Source: Mycobacterium sp. E183
Lineage (GTDB): Bacteria; Actinomycetota; Actinomycetes; Mycobacteriales; Mycobacteriaceae
Reading direction: 5' to 3'
Assembly (NCBI RefSeq): GCF_001667735.1
Contig: NZ_LZJN01000136.1
Coordinates: 1 to 64,000, forward strand
DNA: 64,000 nucleotides
The position numbers and the translations under genes are program-made. The notes under the pieces were generated by a model. That model saw nothing but the letters and a program-made list of their open reading frames with translations, was not told where the DNA came from and made no database searches. Below are positions 32,482-44,354 of the stretch, piece after piece. Positions within the stretch are counted from its first letter, which is position 1, and each line of letters opens with the position of its first letter.

Positions 32482-33863
32482 GAGCACCCGCAGGACCACA
32501 GCTTGGTGGCCAGGGCGTCCATCGCGTTGCGGCCGTTGGGTCCGGCGGCGTTGGAGATGAAGGCGAACGTGAGCACCCGTCCGCTGCGGTCGGTGAGCAC
32601 GCCGGCCAGGGCGTTGACGGCGGTCAGCGATCCGGTCTTGGCGCGCAACCAGCCGGCCGGCCCCTGATTGGAGCCCGCATCGGTGAAACGGTCGCCCAGC
32701 GTTCCGCTGCCCGCGGCGATCGGAAGAAGGTCCAGCAGCGCCCGCAGCGCCGGCTGGTCGGGTCCTGCGGCCGCCTGCAGCACGCCGTCGAGTGTCTTGG
32801 CGGTCAACCGGTCGTCGACGGAAAGCCCGCTGGAATCCATCAGCGTGATGCCGCCGGTGTCGACGTGCGCGGTGCTCAACCGGTTGGACACGGCATCGGC
32901 GGCGCCGGCGAAGCTGCGCGGCCGGTTGATCGCTGCCGCCACCTCGCGGGCGATGCATTCGGCCATCACGTTGTCGGAGTGGTCCATCATCTCCGACAGC
33001 CGCTGGACCAACGGCGCCGACTGCACGACGGCCAGCTGCCGCGCGCCGGACGGGGCCGTCGCGACCGTCACCGCCGCGGGGTCCAGGCCAAGGGCCTTGG
33101 CCAGCTCCCGCCCGGCGTCCAGCGCCGGGGTGCGGGAGCGCCGGGAGTTGACGGTGGTCGGTTGGATGCGCCCGGCGTCGATCATCACCGACTCGATCGG
33201 CGCGATGTCGCCGTTGTCGACGTCGGCCGCGTCCCATCCCTGCGCCATCGTCGGCCCGCTGAACGCCGAGGTGTCCACCTGCACCGCGGTTGGCGTCACG
33301 CCGCTGCGGCGGATCTGCTCGACGAGGTCGCTGATCCGGGCCGATCCGCGGTACCAGGTGTCGACGCCGGGCGGCGCGGCCGACAGCGCCGGGTCACCGG
33401 CACCGACCAGCACGACGGGTCCCTGGGCGTTCTGGCTGCCGGCCACCACCCGCGTGCTGATCCGGGCCTGATGGTCCAGCGTGAGCAGGGCCGCGGCCGC
33501 CGTCAGCACCTTGTTCGTCGACGCCGGCACCAGCGGCATGTCGTTGGCGACCTGCCAGAGCTCTTTTCCGGTCAGGGCGTCGGTGACCCGGGCGCCCAGC
33601 CTGCCGAGGTTGGGATCGGCGGCCACGGCCCCCAGCACGGCCGCCACCCCGGCGGGGCTCGGTGTCTCGGCGGTGTCGCTGACCGGGACCATTCCCGGCT
33701 TGACGGTCGGCGCGTGTGGGGGCGGCATCGGGGCGTGCGAATTGTTGCCGCCGTGCCCCGCCGAGGTGAAAAACGTTGCCGCCGCGACCACCGCGGCGAC
33801 AAACGCCAGCACGGCCAACCCGACGAACACATGGGTGGATTTTTGCCAGCGAGTGGGACCCAT
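32478..33863 (-). CDS. dacB: D-alanyl-D-alanine carboxypeptidase, S13 family (DacB/PBP4-type)
   Basis: A 461-residue exported penicillin-binding protein. A single membrane anchor (residues about 11-33) is followed by a Pro/His-rich linker. Active-site motifs are S115-TNK (PASTNKVLTA), SDN (DHSDNVMAE) and KTG (RAKTGSLTAV). It trims peptidoglycan stem peptides outside the membrane. The ATG at 33863 has a good AGGAGAG site; longer readings extend into the ppa promoter. It begins the dacB-protease-tilS-hpt operon and is divergent from ppa. Confidence 0.94.
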   Translation of the reverse strand: MGPTRWQKSTHVFVGLAVLAFVAAVVAAATFFTSAGHGGNNSHAPMPPPHAPTVKPGMVPVSDTAETPSPAGVAAVLGAVAADPNLGRLGARVTDALTGKELWQVANDMPLVPASTNKVLTAAAALLTLDHQARISTRVVAGSQNAQGPVVLVGAGDPALSAAPPGVDTWYRGSARISDLVEQIRRSGVTPTAVQVDTSAFSGPTMAQGWDAADVDNGDIAPIESVMIDAGRIQPTTVNSRRSRTPALDAGRELAKALGLDPAAVTVATAPSGARQLAVVQSAPLVQRLSEMMDHSDNVMAECIAREVAAAINRPRSFAGAADAVSNRLSTAHVDTGGITLMDSSGLSVDDRLTAKTLDGVLQAAAGPDQPALRALLDLLPIAAGSGTLGDRFTDAGSNQGPAGWLRAKTGSLTAVNALAGVLTDRSGRVLTFAFISNAAGPNGRNAMDALATKLWSCGCS

Positions 33864-33977
33864 CGCTCTCCTGACTGTCTCCCGCCCATTCTGCCGAATC
33901 CGCCGCACAGGCCTCGACTAGGGTGATCCCCGACGCAAACGGACCACCGCGAAACGCCCAGATCTAAGGAGCGCCCA

Positions 33978-34466
33978 GTGCAATTCGACGTGACCATCGA
34001 GATTCCGAAGGGCCAGCGCAACAAGTACGAGATCGACCACGAGACCGGACGTGTGCGTTTGGACCGCTATCTCCACACCCCGATGGCCTATCCCGCTGAT
34101 TACGGGTTCATCGAGGACACCCTCGGCGAGGACGGGGATCCGCTGGACGCGCTGGTGCTGCTGCCCCAGCCGGTGTTCCCGGGTGTGCTGATCGAGGTGC
34201 GGCCGGTGGCGATGTTCCGCATGGTCGACGAGAAAGGCGGCGACGACAAGGTGCTGTGCGTGCCGGCCGGCGACCACCGGTGGGATCACGTACAGGACAT
34301 CGGCGACGTCCCGCAGTACGAGTTGGACGACATCAAGCACTTCTTCGAGCACTACAAGGACAACGAGCCGGGCAAGTTCGTCAAGGCCGCCGACTGGGTC
34401 GGCCGCGCGGACGCCGAGGCCGAGGTGCAGCGCTCGGTGGAGCGGTTCAAGTCGAACGGGCACTGA
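33978..34466 (+). CDS. ppa: inorganic pyrophosphatase
   Basis: A 162-residue family I soluble pyrophosphatase, [20 protein letters not shown]. Metal ligands are in the signature [10 protein letters not shown] with YPADYGFIE before it. It hydrolyses pyrophosphate and drives biosynthesis. The GTG start at 33978 follows an AAGGAG site. A GTGCGGT/ACCGCAC inverted repeat at 34478-34506 past the stop may be its terminator. Confidence 0.97.
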   Translation: MQFDVTIEIPKGQRNKYEIDHETGRVRLDRYLHTPMAYPADYGFIEDTLGEDGDPLDALVLLPQPVFPGVLIEVRPVAMFRMVDEKGGDDKVLCVPAGDHRWDHVQDIGDVPQYELDDIKHFFEHYKDNEPGKFVKAADWVGRADAEAEVQRSVERFKSNGH

Positions 34467-34533
34467 CGCCTTACGGCGTGCGGTGACGCTCACGGCGTAA
34501 CCGCACACCGATTTCCGGTGGCATCCTGGCGAT

Positions 34534-35226
34534 GTGACCCCGGTGTTGCATTTCGCGGCCAACTTCTGGTGGCTGGTCTTCCCGCTGGGCGGCGCAATCG
34601 GTGGAGGCCTTCGGGCCGTCGCCGCCGCGAACGAGCGGCGGGCCGAGCGGCGGCTCGAACGGTATCGGCTCAAGCAGCAGGCCAAGATCGCGGTGGCCGA
34701 GGCCTCCGGGCGGGCGCGGACCAACCGGGACAGCGACCGACGAGAGATCGCCAAACTCGTTGAGGCGCATGATCGGACCGACGCGCGGTGGCTCGACTAC
34801 GAGGTCGATATCGCGCGATTGCTGGACTTCCCGATGATGACCGATATGCGGGCTCCCCTGACCGTCGCGTTTCACAAGGCGAAGCGGCATGCGGACCTAC
34901 TGCGGCCGGAACCGCCCGAAGGTCTGCTTGGCGACCGCGACGCGTTGGCCGAATACCGCGACGCCGTCCACGAGTACATCAGTGCGTTCGAGATCGCCGA
35001 GGCGGAGGCGATTCGCCGGCGCCGCAGCGACTTCTCGGCGGACGAGCAACAACGGATGGCGCGGGCCCAGAGCCTGCTGCACCTCGCGCAGGACGACGCC
35101 GCCACCCGCGAGGAGCGACAGCATGCCTACGTGCGGGCGAGCAAGGAACTGGACGGCCTGATCGCACTGCCCGCCCCCGCGAGGGTCAGCATCGAACGGC
35201 GCATCGCGGGCCAGATCGAGGCCTAG
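34534..35226 (+). CDS. membrane-anchored coiled-coil protein, function unknown
   Basis: A 230-residue protein. The N-terminus MTPVLHFAANFWWLVFPLGG has one membrane-inserted segment, then a highly charged, Arg/Glu-rich helical region (ANERRAERRLERYRLKQQAK) that should form a coiled coil. The rest is helical. The GTG start at 34534 has no strong ribosome binding site. Its TAG stop is within the palindrome CCTAGG shared with the stop of the convergent DUF475 gene. I do not recognise a family with known function. Confidence 0.8.
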   Translation: MTPVLHFAANFWWLVFPLGGAIGGGLRAVAAANERRAERRLERYRLKQQAKIAVAEASGRARTNRDSDRREIAKLVEAHDRTDARWLDYEVDIARLLDFPMMTDMRAPLTVAFHKAKRHADLLRPEPPEGLLGDRDALAEYRDAVHEYISAFEIAEAEAIRRRRSDFSADEQQRMARAQSLLHLAQDDAATREERQHAYVRASKELDGLIALPAPARVSIERRIAGQIEA

Positions 35227-36308
35227 GCCGCCGGCGAGGCGGCCGCCTTGGCCTGGCGCCGATTGCGCAACACGCTCCAGCCCAGCGCGGCCCCGATGAA
35301 CACCACGCCCACGGACGCGGTGAGGGCGTCGGGAACCTCGAAGTGCGGGTTGATCGACAGCAGCATGATCACCGCCAGCACGCCTATCGCCCAGTGCGCC
35401 CCGTGCTCCAGGTACACGTAACGGTCCAGCGCATCCTGCTTCACCAGGAAGATGGTGATGGACCGGACGAACATCGAGCCCACCAGCCCGAGACCCAGCG
35501 CGATGACGACGGGGTCCGAGGTGATCGCGAAGGCGCCGGTGACCCCGTCGAACGAGAACGCGGCGTCGAGCACCTCGAGATAGAGAAACATGGTCAGGCC
35601 GGCCTTGCCGGCCGCTTTTCCCGCCGAGGCCGCCTCGATGTCCGGCGGCCGAAACGCCCGGCTCAGACCGTTGACGACCAGGTACGTCACCAGCCCGAGC
35701 AACCCGGCCGTCAGCACCGTCGCCCGCTCCGCACCGGAATGCGCCAATCCCGTTCCCACCAGGACCAGCGCGACAGCGGCCACCGCCACCGGCACCTGGC
35801 CCAGCCGCCCGATGCGGGCGAACGGGATCTCGATCCACTTGAGCCACTTGATGTCTCGGTCGTGGAAGACGAAATCCAGGAACAGCATCAGCAGGAAGGT
35901 CCCGCCGAACGCCGCGATCTGCGGATGCGCGGCGGCGATCAGCTTTTCGTAGCTCGGTGAGCCGTCGGGGAATTCCAGCGCGCCGTGCGGCGGCGGATGC
36001 AGCGCCAACTCCATCGCACGAACCGGATCGAGGCCCGCGGTCGCCCACACGATCAACAGCGGGAAGAGCAGCCGCATCCCGAACACCGCGATCAGAATCC
36101 CGACGGTCAGGAACATCTGCCGCCAGAACGGGCTCATCTGCTTGAGGATCGCGGCGTTGATGATGGCGTTGTCGAACGACAGCGAGATCTCGAGGGTGGC
36201 GAGCACCAGCAGCAGGAAGAGGTCCTTCAGGCCGCCGTGGGCATATCCGACCGCGAGGGCCGCCACGGTGACCAACAGCGAGATCCCGAAGATGCGCAAG
36301 GCGGCCAA
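35223..36308 (-). CDS. DUF475 / TerC-like integral membrane protein
   Basis: A 361-residue protein with about eight or nine membrane helices. Conserved features are EISLSFDNAIINAAILKQM and VLDAAFSFDGVTGAFAIT, two repeats of the acidic DN/FD signature of the DUF475/TerC group, which is thought to handle metal ions. The function is not established. The TTG at 36308, after GGAAAGGA, gives the expected N-terminus. It is the Rv3629c position and converges on the coiled-coil gene with overlapping stops. Confidence 0.85.
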   Translation of the reverse strand: MAALRIFGISLLVTVAALAVGYAHGGLKDLFLLLVLATLEISLSFDNAIINAAILKQMSPFWRQMFLTVGILIAVFGMRLLFPLLIVWATAGLDPVRAMELALHPPPHGALEFPDGSPSYEKLIAAAHPQIAAFGGTFLLMLFLDFVFHDRDIKWLKWIEIPFARIGRLGQVPVAVAAVALVLVGTGLAHSGAERATVLTAGLLGLVTYLVVNGLSRAFRPPDIEAASAGKAAGKAGLTMFLYLEVLDAAFSFDGVTGAFAITSDPVVIALGLGLVGSMFVRSITIFLVKQDALDRYVYLEHGAHWAIGVLAVIMLLSINPHFEVPDALTASVGVVFIGAALGWSVLRNRRQAKAAASPAA

Positions 36309-36391
36309 GGTCCTTTCCGACAGCCGCCCACGATAGCGAACAGCGGTCGCCGCCGCAGACCCGTGTCCACGGGACTTACTATTTTCAGATT

Positions 36392-37675
36392 GTGGCGATG
36401 CCCGAAGTCGGCGGTACCCCAGCGTCCACCGGCGCCGGTCCGATCACGCGCGGCAGCGTGGCCCGGGTCGCCACCGCGACGGCGCTGACAGCCCTGTGCG
36501 GGTACGCGGTCATCTACCTCGCCGCCCGCGACCTGGCGCCGGGCGGCTTCTCGGTGTTCGGGGTGTTTTGGGGGGCCTTCGGTCTGGTCACCGGCGCCGC
36601 GAACGGTCTGCTCCAAGAGACCACCCGGGAGGTCCGCTCGACCCGGCACCTCCCTGATGTCCTGCGCGTTGCCGACGAACCGCGGACCCACCCGCTGCGG
36701 GTCGCCATGCTGGTCGGGGTGGGCGCGGCCGTGGTGATCGCCGGCACCTCGCCGCTGTGGAGCGGGCGGGTCTTCGTCGAGGAACGCTGGCTGTCGGTCG
36801 GGCTGCTCAGCGTCGGGCTGGCCGGGTTCTGCGTGCACGCCACCCTGCTGGGCATGCTGGCCGGCACCGATCGGTGGACCGGCTACGGAGCGCTGATGGT
36901 CACCGACGCCGTCATCCGGGTCGCCGTCGCCGCCGCGACCGTCCTGCTCGGCTGGCGCCTGGTCGGCTTCCTGTGGGCCACGGTCGCGGGCGCGGTCGCG
37001 TGGCTGATCATGCTGGTCGCGTCGCCCTCGGCCCGGGCGGCCTCCCGGTTGTTGACACCCGGCGGGGCCCAGACCTTCCTCCGCGGGGCCGCCCATTCGA
37101 TCACCGCCGCGGGCGCCAGCGCGATCCTGGTGATGGGGTTTCCGGTGTTGTTGAAGCTGACCAGCAACGAGCTCGGCGCCGAGGGCGGGGTGATCATCCT
37201 CGCCGTGACGCTGACGCGGGCGCCGCTGCTGGTGCCGCTGACGGCCATGCAGGGCAACCTGATCGCGCATTTCGTCGACGCGCGCAGCGACCGCATCCGC
37301 GCCCTGGTCGTCCCGGCCGGCATCATCGGGGGCATCGGCGCGGTCGGGGTGCTGGCCGCCGGGGTGGTGGGCCCCTGGCTGCTGCGGGTCGCGTTCGGGC
37401 CGCAGTATGACGCCGGCGGGGCGCTCCTGGCCTGGCTGACGGCGGCCGCGGTGGCGATCGCGATGCTGACGCTCACCGGTGCGGGCGCCGTCGCGGCCGC
37501 GCTGCACCGGGCATACGCGCTGGGCTGGGTGGGCGCGACGGTCGCGTCGGGCCTGTTGCTGCTCCTGCCGCTGGCGCTGCAGACGCGCACCGTGGTCGGC
37601 CTGTTGTGCGGCCCGCTGGTCGGAATCGGCGTTCATCTGGTGGCGCTGGCGCGCGCCGACCGCTTAGCCGGCTGA
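36392..37675 (+). CDS. polysaccharide flippase-like membrane protein (Rv3630-type)
   Basis: A 427-residue protein with about 12 membrane helices in the MOP/Wzx (polysaccharide transporter) arrangement; recognisable parts are RGSVARVATATALTALCGYA and LKLTSNELGAEGGV. It is encoded just upstream of the polyprenyl-phosphate GalNAc synthase, so a role as lipid-linked sugar flippase is plausible. No experimental function is claimed here. GTG at 36392 or ATG at 36398 could be the start. Confidence 0.8.
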   Translation: MAMPEVGGTPASTGAGPITRGSVARVATATALTALCGYAVIYLAARDLAPGGFSVFGVFWGAFGLVTGAANGLLQETTREVRSTRHLPDVLRVADEPRTHPLRVAMLVGVGAAVVIAGTSPLWSGRVFVEERWLSVGLLSVGLAGFCVHATLLGMLAGTDRWTGYGALMVTDAVIRVAVAAATVLLGWRLVGFLWATVAGAVAWLIMLVASPSARAASRLLTPGGAQTFLRGAAHSITAAGASAILVMGFPVLLKLTSNELGAEGGVIILAVTLTRAPLLVPLTAMQGNLIAHFVDARSDRIRALVVPAGIIGGIGAVGVLAAGVVGPWLLRVAFGPQYDAGGALLAWLTAAAVAIAMLTLTGAGAVAAALHRAYALGWVGATVASGLLLLLPLALQTRTVVGLLCGPLVGIGVHLVALARADRLAG

Positions 37676-37698
37676 TCCTGGCTAACCTGGTGGGCTAG

Positions 37699-38400
37699 AT
37701 GGTTACTGAAGCCAAATACTCGGGCGCCTGGATCGTCATCCCGGCCTTCAACGAAGCCGCCGTCATCGGCGAGGTGGTCGCCGATGTGCGTTCCGTCTTC
37801 GACAACGTCGTGTGCGTGGACGACGGCAGCACCGACGACACGGGCGACATCGCCAGGCGCGCCGGTGCTCACCTGGTGCGCCACCCGATCAACCTGGGGC
37901 AGGGCGCGGCCATCCAGACCGGCGTCGAGTACGCGCGCAAACAGCCTGGGGCGCAGGTTTTCGCCACGTTCGACGGTGACGGGCAACACCGGGTCAAGGA
38001 TCTGGCCGCGATGGTCGACCGGCTCTGCGCGGAGGACGTCGACGTCGTCATCGGGACGCGGTTCGGCGCCCGTGTCGGCGCCCGGCCGCCGTTCCTGAAG
38101 CGGCTGGTGCTGCAGACCGCCGCGCGGCTGAGCCGGCGCGGTCGCCGACTTGGCCTGACCGACACCAACAATGGGCTGCGCGTCTTCAACAAGAAGGTCG
38201 CCGACGGGCTCGACATCACCATGAGCGGGATGAGCCACGCCAACGAGTTCATCATGCTGATCGCCGAAAACCATTGGCGCGTGGTCGAACAACCGGTAGA
38301 GGTGCTCTACACCGATTACTCGAAGTCGAAGGGCCAGCCGCTCCTCAACGGGGTGAACATCATCTTCGACGGGTTCCTGCGAGGGAGGACTTCACGATGA
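37699..38400 (+). CDS. ppgS: family 2 glycosyltransferase, polyprenyl-phosphate GalNAc synthase-like
   Basis: A 233-residue GT-A enzyme of the dolichol-phosphate mannose synthase type. It has the nucleotide-sugar site WIVIPAFNEAAVIGE, VVCVDDGSTDDTGD and the DxD-like TFDGDGQH. Its M. tuberculosis counterpart (Rv3631) was described as PpgS, which makes polyprenyl-phospho-GalNAc for the galactosamine substituent of arabinogalactan. The stop overlaps the DUF2304 gene (ATGA). The gene symbol rests on position and family. Confidence 0.85.
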   Translation: MVTEAKYSGAWIVIPAFNEAAVIGEVVADVRSVFDNVVCVDDGSTDDTGDIARRAGAHLVRHPINLGQGAAIQTGVEYARKQPGAQVFATFDGDGQHRVKDLAAMVDRLCAEDVDVVIGTRFGARVGARPPFLKRLVLQTAARLSRRGRRLGLTDTNNGLRVFNKKVADGLDITMSGMSHANEFIMLIAENHWRVVEQPVEVLYTDYSKSKGQPLLNGVNIIFDGFLRGRTSR

Positions 38401-38756
38401 ACTGGATCCAGGTGCTGCTGATCGGGACGATCATCGCGCTGCTGGTCTACCTGCTGCGGTCCCGCAGGAACGCGCGGTCCCGGGCCTGGGTCAAGGTCGG
38501 CTACGTCGTCTTCGTGCTGGCCGGCGTCTATGCCGTGCTGCGGCCCGACGACACCACGGTCGTCGCGAACTGGTTCGGGGTGCGCCGCGGCACGGACCTG
38601 ATGCTCTACGCGCTCGTCATGGCGTTCTGCTTCACCACGCTCAGCACCTACATGCGGTTCAAGGACCTCGAGCTGCGCTACGCGCGCCTCGCCCGGGCGG
38701 TCGCGCTCGAGGGCGCCGAGGAGCCCGACGCTCCTCAATCCGCGTCGAACGTCTAG
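38397..38756 (+). CDS. DUF2304 membrane protein, partner of the GalNAc synthase
   Basis: A 119-residue protein, MNWIQVLLIGTIIALLVYLL, with three membrane helices and a C-terminal charged tail. DUF2304 proteins sit next to GT2 polyprenyl-phosphate glycosyltransferases; the M. tuberculosis counterpart (Rv3632) is reported to enhance the activity of the adjacent enzyme. The 4-base overlap with the transferase gene supports a stoichiometric complex in the cytoplasmic membrane. Confidence 0.88.
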   Translation: MNWIQVLLIGTIIALLVYLLRSRRNARSRAWVKVGYVVFVLAGVYAVLRPDDTTVVANWFGVRRGTDLMLYALVMAFCFTTLSTYMRFKDLELRYARLARAVALEGAEEPDAPQSASNV

Positions 38757-38822
38757 CCCCCAGGCCCGCGTGCACTCAAGCCGCGAACGCACACCCGAGC
38801 TGTACCCACGCTCGGCGCAACG

Positions 38823-41546
<2,724 letters not shown>

Positions 41547-41550
<4 letters not shown>

Positions 41551-42347
41551 CGCGCGTCACGTCTGAGCTCAGCGAACGTCTGAGCGCGTCCGGTCACGGC
41601 TTTCACGGAGGCGACGGCGCCATCGGCGACGCGGGCGATCCCGGCGGCGTGCAACGACGCCGGCTTTCCGACGAATGGTTCGGAGCCGGCACCCAGGCCA
41701 CCCCGGTAGGCGCCGTGGATCGTGACATGGAACGGAACGTCGTCGCCCGCGGAGAACAAGTCGTTGACCACGACGCCGCGCGGATCGAGCACCGCTTGCT
41801 GGGTGGCGCCGATGCGTTCGTCGTCGATCTCGTGGACGTCGGCGTCGGCGAGATCTCCCCTTTCCAGCCACGCGCGCACGATTGCTTCGGCGTCGGGGTC
41901 AGCGGGCACCGCCTCGGTCGACATCCATGGATCGATGTGCGGCGGAATCAGCGGATGCGGTTGGCCGCCGGCGATTTGGGCCCGCATCGCGAAGTAGTCC
42001 TGCTCAACGTAGTTTTCCGTCAAACGAGTGCCGTTCCACTTGTACAGTCCGACGCCGCGCCAGCAGGTGAGAGCGCGCTTCTGTCCCGCCGGCATGGCCG
42101 CGTGCTCACTGAAGTGCATGCACAGGCGATCGCCGTTGAGCACGAACTCGTGCACGACGATGCCCAGACCCGGTGCGGCGTCGAAGATTTGGCGAACGGC
42201 GTCGGCATAGGTGGTCGACCGGACGAGCGCCAGGCCGTTGATGTGCACGACGTAGTCGGGCTCCATGATCTCCGCGCAGACCGATTGGTCGTGCGAGTTC
42301 GTATAGTCGATGCAGTAGCGGCGCATCAGCGCGACGAAGGGATGCAC
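41547..42347 (-). CDS. SnoaL/NTF2-like protein, two-domain
   Basis: A 266-residue protein with two NTF2-like halves; the first has YCIDYTNSHDQSVCAEIM and YVVHINGLALV, typical of SnoaL-like or small-subunit folds. Such proteins act as polyketide cyclases, isomerases or as beta-subunits of oxygenases. Here it directly follows the Rieske oxygenase gene (one base between stop and start), so a helper or downstream isomerase role is probable. The start at GTG 42347 was chosen because earlier starts overlap the oxygenase. Confidence 0.8.
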
Positions 42348-42348
42348 C

Positions 42349-43572
42349 TCACTCGTCCGGGCCGAGAAGCTGTGATACACAAAGAGATTCGGGGACGCGC
42401 TCGATGCCAATGGCCCGGTCGATGGCTTCGTGCAGATAATAGATCCGCCGCTCGTGGTAGCCGAGCCGCAGCGACTCGAGGGCTCCTGCGTTCAGCGACC
42501 GCTGGGCGCCGGGCAGGACGCCGAGGTCCTCGAAGAGCACCTGGGACAAGACCGCGATGAAGGCGTCGTGGGTCTCCCGGTTGCCCTCCGCAGCGAGCGA
42601 CGAACACCAGTGGACGCGGTACGTCGACGTGGCCGGGCCGGTCGGCCAATTCGTGATCAAGAAGACGAACCCGGCGCCGTTGAACACGATGCTCAGGTTC
42701 GGGAAGACGTGGTAGGAGAACGTTCCCAGGAATGGCAGATCACCGAGGCCGGGAAATACGCACGGGAACGGTGAGAGCGATTCGCCGTCGATGCCGTCGC
42801 GATACGAGACGAGCATCCGGGAATGGCCGTTGCGCAGCAGCTGTATGCCGGTCGCCGACTGCTGAAGTGCGCGCGCGGCCGTGGCGCGGTGCACGTAGTT
42901 GACATGGTAGGTCTCGAGATTGGCGTCGACGGGCAGCTTCCAGTTGACCGGGACGTCGCGCACCGTGCGATCCACCAGGTGCAGCCGCCCGTCGAGCTCG
43001 GCGAAGTCGCTCAGCTCCTCGCCGACCGGCCCGAGAAACGCGGACAACGGATGCGCATCGCGGTCGAGGTTGACGAACACGAGGGGTCCCCACGACTCGC
43101 ACCGGACCTCGGCCAGGCCGTGGCACGTAGGGTCCAGGCCGGAGAAGTTGGACGCCTCGGGGTAGCCGACAAGTTTCCCCTCGAGCGAGTACGTCCACGC
43201 GTGGAACGGGCACGTGAGCCTGCGGCCGACGTTGCCCCGCGACTCTTCGACGAGCGCGGCCCCCCGGTGCCGGCAGGTGTTGTAGAAGGCGCGAACGACG
43301 TTGTCCCGGCCGCGGATCAGCATGACCGGCTTGTCGAGCTGCTCGAGCAGGAGGTAGTCGCCGGGGTTGCGCAGCTGATCGGCGTGGGCGACGAACAACC
43401 ACGAGCGCGAAAAGACCGCAGCGGCTTCGAGCTTGGCGAAATCGGCGTCGAAATACCGCCCGGCGGGCACGGGCGGGAGCACCGGGAAGTCCGGCGGATA
43501 CACCCGCCGATCCGCCTCGGCTTGCGCGTGCCGCTTTACCCCGTCCATCACCCGCGAGCCCATCGCCACCAT
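42349..43572 (-). CDS. Rieske non-heme iron oxygenase, alpha subunit
   Basis: A protein of about 407 residues. The Rieske 2Fe-2S site is CRHRGAAL (Cys100, His102) with CPFHAWTYS (Cys121, His124). The catalytic iron site is in DANLETYHVNYVH (two His and a later Asp). It belongs to the aromatic-ring or steroid-type oxygenases; the substrate is unknown and no reductase or ferredoxin gene is adjacent. The gene is divergent from a TetR regulator with a palindrome between them. ATG 43572 is used; 43563 and 43548 are alternatives. Confidence 0.88.
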   Translation of the reverse strand: MVAMGSRVMDGVKRHAQAEADRRVYPPDFPVLPPVPAGRYFDADFAKLEAAAVFSRSWLFVAHADQLRNPGDYLLLEQLDKPVMLIRGRDNVVRAFYNTCRHRGAALVEESRGNVGRRLTCPFHAWTYSLEGKLVGYPEASNFSGLDPTCHGLAEVRCESWGPLVFVNLDRDAHPLSAFLGPVGEELSDFAELDGRLHLVDRTVRDVPVNWKLPVDANLETYHVNYVHRATAARALQQSATGIQLLRNGHSRMLVSYRDGIDGESLSPFPCVFPGLGDLPFLGTFSYHVFPNLSIVFNGAGFVFLITNWPTGPATSTYRVHWCSSLAAEGNRETHDAFIAVLSQVLFEDLGVLPGAQRSLNAGALESLRLGYHERRIYYLHEAIDRAIGIERVPESLCVSQLLGPDE

Positions 43573-43580
43573 CCGATTAT

Positions 43581-43596
43581 ATGAATGATCGTTCAT
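43581..43596. promoter_or_regulatory. palindromic operator between the Rieske and TetR genes
   Basis: ATGAATGATCGTTCAT is an inverted repeat with one mismatched pair, in the divergent promoter gap. Its size and position fit a TetR-type operator. Two reading frames that begin inside it (at 43581 and 43596) are artefacts of the ATG half-sites; the real starts are further in on each side. Confidence 0.6.
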
Positions 43597-43637
43597 TTAT
43601 CAAGACATGCTGCCTTCTGCCCGCAAGAATGGCGAGC

Positions 43638-44240
43638 ATGCCGAACAAGCAGAAGGCGCCCGCGCGTCGCCCGCGGGGCCGCCCGCCGAACTCGGACGGG
43701 CAGTTGACCGCGCAGCGACTCCTTGACGCCGCAACGACCGTATGCGTCGAAAGGGGTTTTGAGGGGAGCACGCTGCCACGGATCGCGGAGCGGGCGGGCG
43801 TCTCACCGACCGCCGTGTACAACCACTTTCACAGCCGGGAGGAATTGCTGTACGCGGCGGCGGTGCGTGCCCTCGACCAAATCACCGCGGCCGCGCTGCG
43901 GGCGGGACGCGGTGCCGGGACCCTGCAAGCGATCGCGATGGCCTACCTACGGCCGGAGATGACACAGAACCGCCGGCTGATCGCCGAGCTGCACCTGGCC
44001 AGCCGGCGCGACGAGCGGTTGGCGTCCCTGATCGCGCAGTGGCATCGGGATTACGCGGACCGCTTCGTCGGAACCCTGGGGGCTGATCCAAACCCGCAAG
44101 CCACGACGAAAGTCGTGTTTCTGCTGCTCCTCGGGCTTTGTCACTTCGATGACCTGTCGGCGATCAGGGCGTCGCGCGCCGCGGTTAGCGAGCGGGTGGA
44201 GCGCCTGATCGAGGTGCTGCTACCGGATGGAGCCACCTAG
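43638..44240 (+). CDS. TetR-family transcriptional regulator
   Basis: About 200 residues. The N-terminal HTH is FEGSTLPRIAERAGVSPTAVYNHFHSREELLY, a textbook TetR DNA-binding domain, with the helical ligand domain after it. It likely represses itself and the divergent Rieske oxygenase through the palindrome at 43581. The stop codon TAG at 44238-44240 lies inside the 3' end of the tRNA-Thr gene on the other strand (13-base overlap). The ATG at 43638 is favoured over 43629. Confidence 0.88.
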   Translation: MPNKQKAPARRPRGRPPNSDGQLTAQRLLDAATTVCVERGFEGSTLPRIAERAGVSPTAVYNHFHSREELLYAAAVRALDQITAAALRAGRGAGTLQAIAMAYLRPEMTQNRRLIAELHLASRRDERLASLIAQWHRDYADRFVGTLGADPNPQATTKVVFLLLLGLCHFDDLSAIRASRAAVSERVERLIEVLLPDGAT

Positions 44241-44303
44241 GAGAATCGAACTCCTGACCTGCTCATTACGAGTGAGCCGCTCTACCGACTGAGCTAAGGT
44301 GGC
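44228..44303 (-). tRNA. thrT: tRNA-Thr (anticodon CGT)
   Basis: A 76-base cloverleaf on the minus strand. The acceptor arm GCCACCT pairs with AGGTGGC, followed by the discriminator base and an encoded CCA. The D arm contains GCTCAGTCGGTAGAGC, the anticodon loop is CTCGTAA inside the GCTCA/TGAGC stem, and the T arm contains GGTTCGATT-type AGTTCGATTCT. The anticodon CGT reads ACG (Thr). The 3' end overlaps the TetR stop. Confidence 0.95.
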
Positions 44304-44354
44304 GTGCCCTTCAGGGCGGCACGAGTCTACGGCAGCGGGGCGGGCACCCCCAAG

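Noticed and set aside
43581..43628. Start codons at 43581 (TetR) and 43596 (Rieske) inside the palindrome.
   Set aside because: They are the ATG half-sites of the operator; using them would put the operator inside coding sequence and add unusual N-termini.
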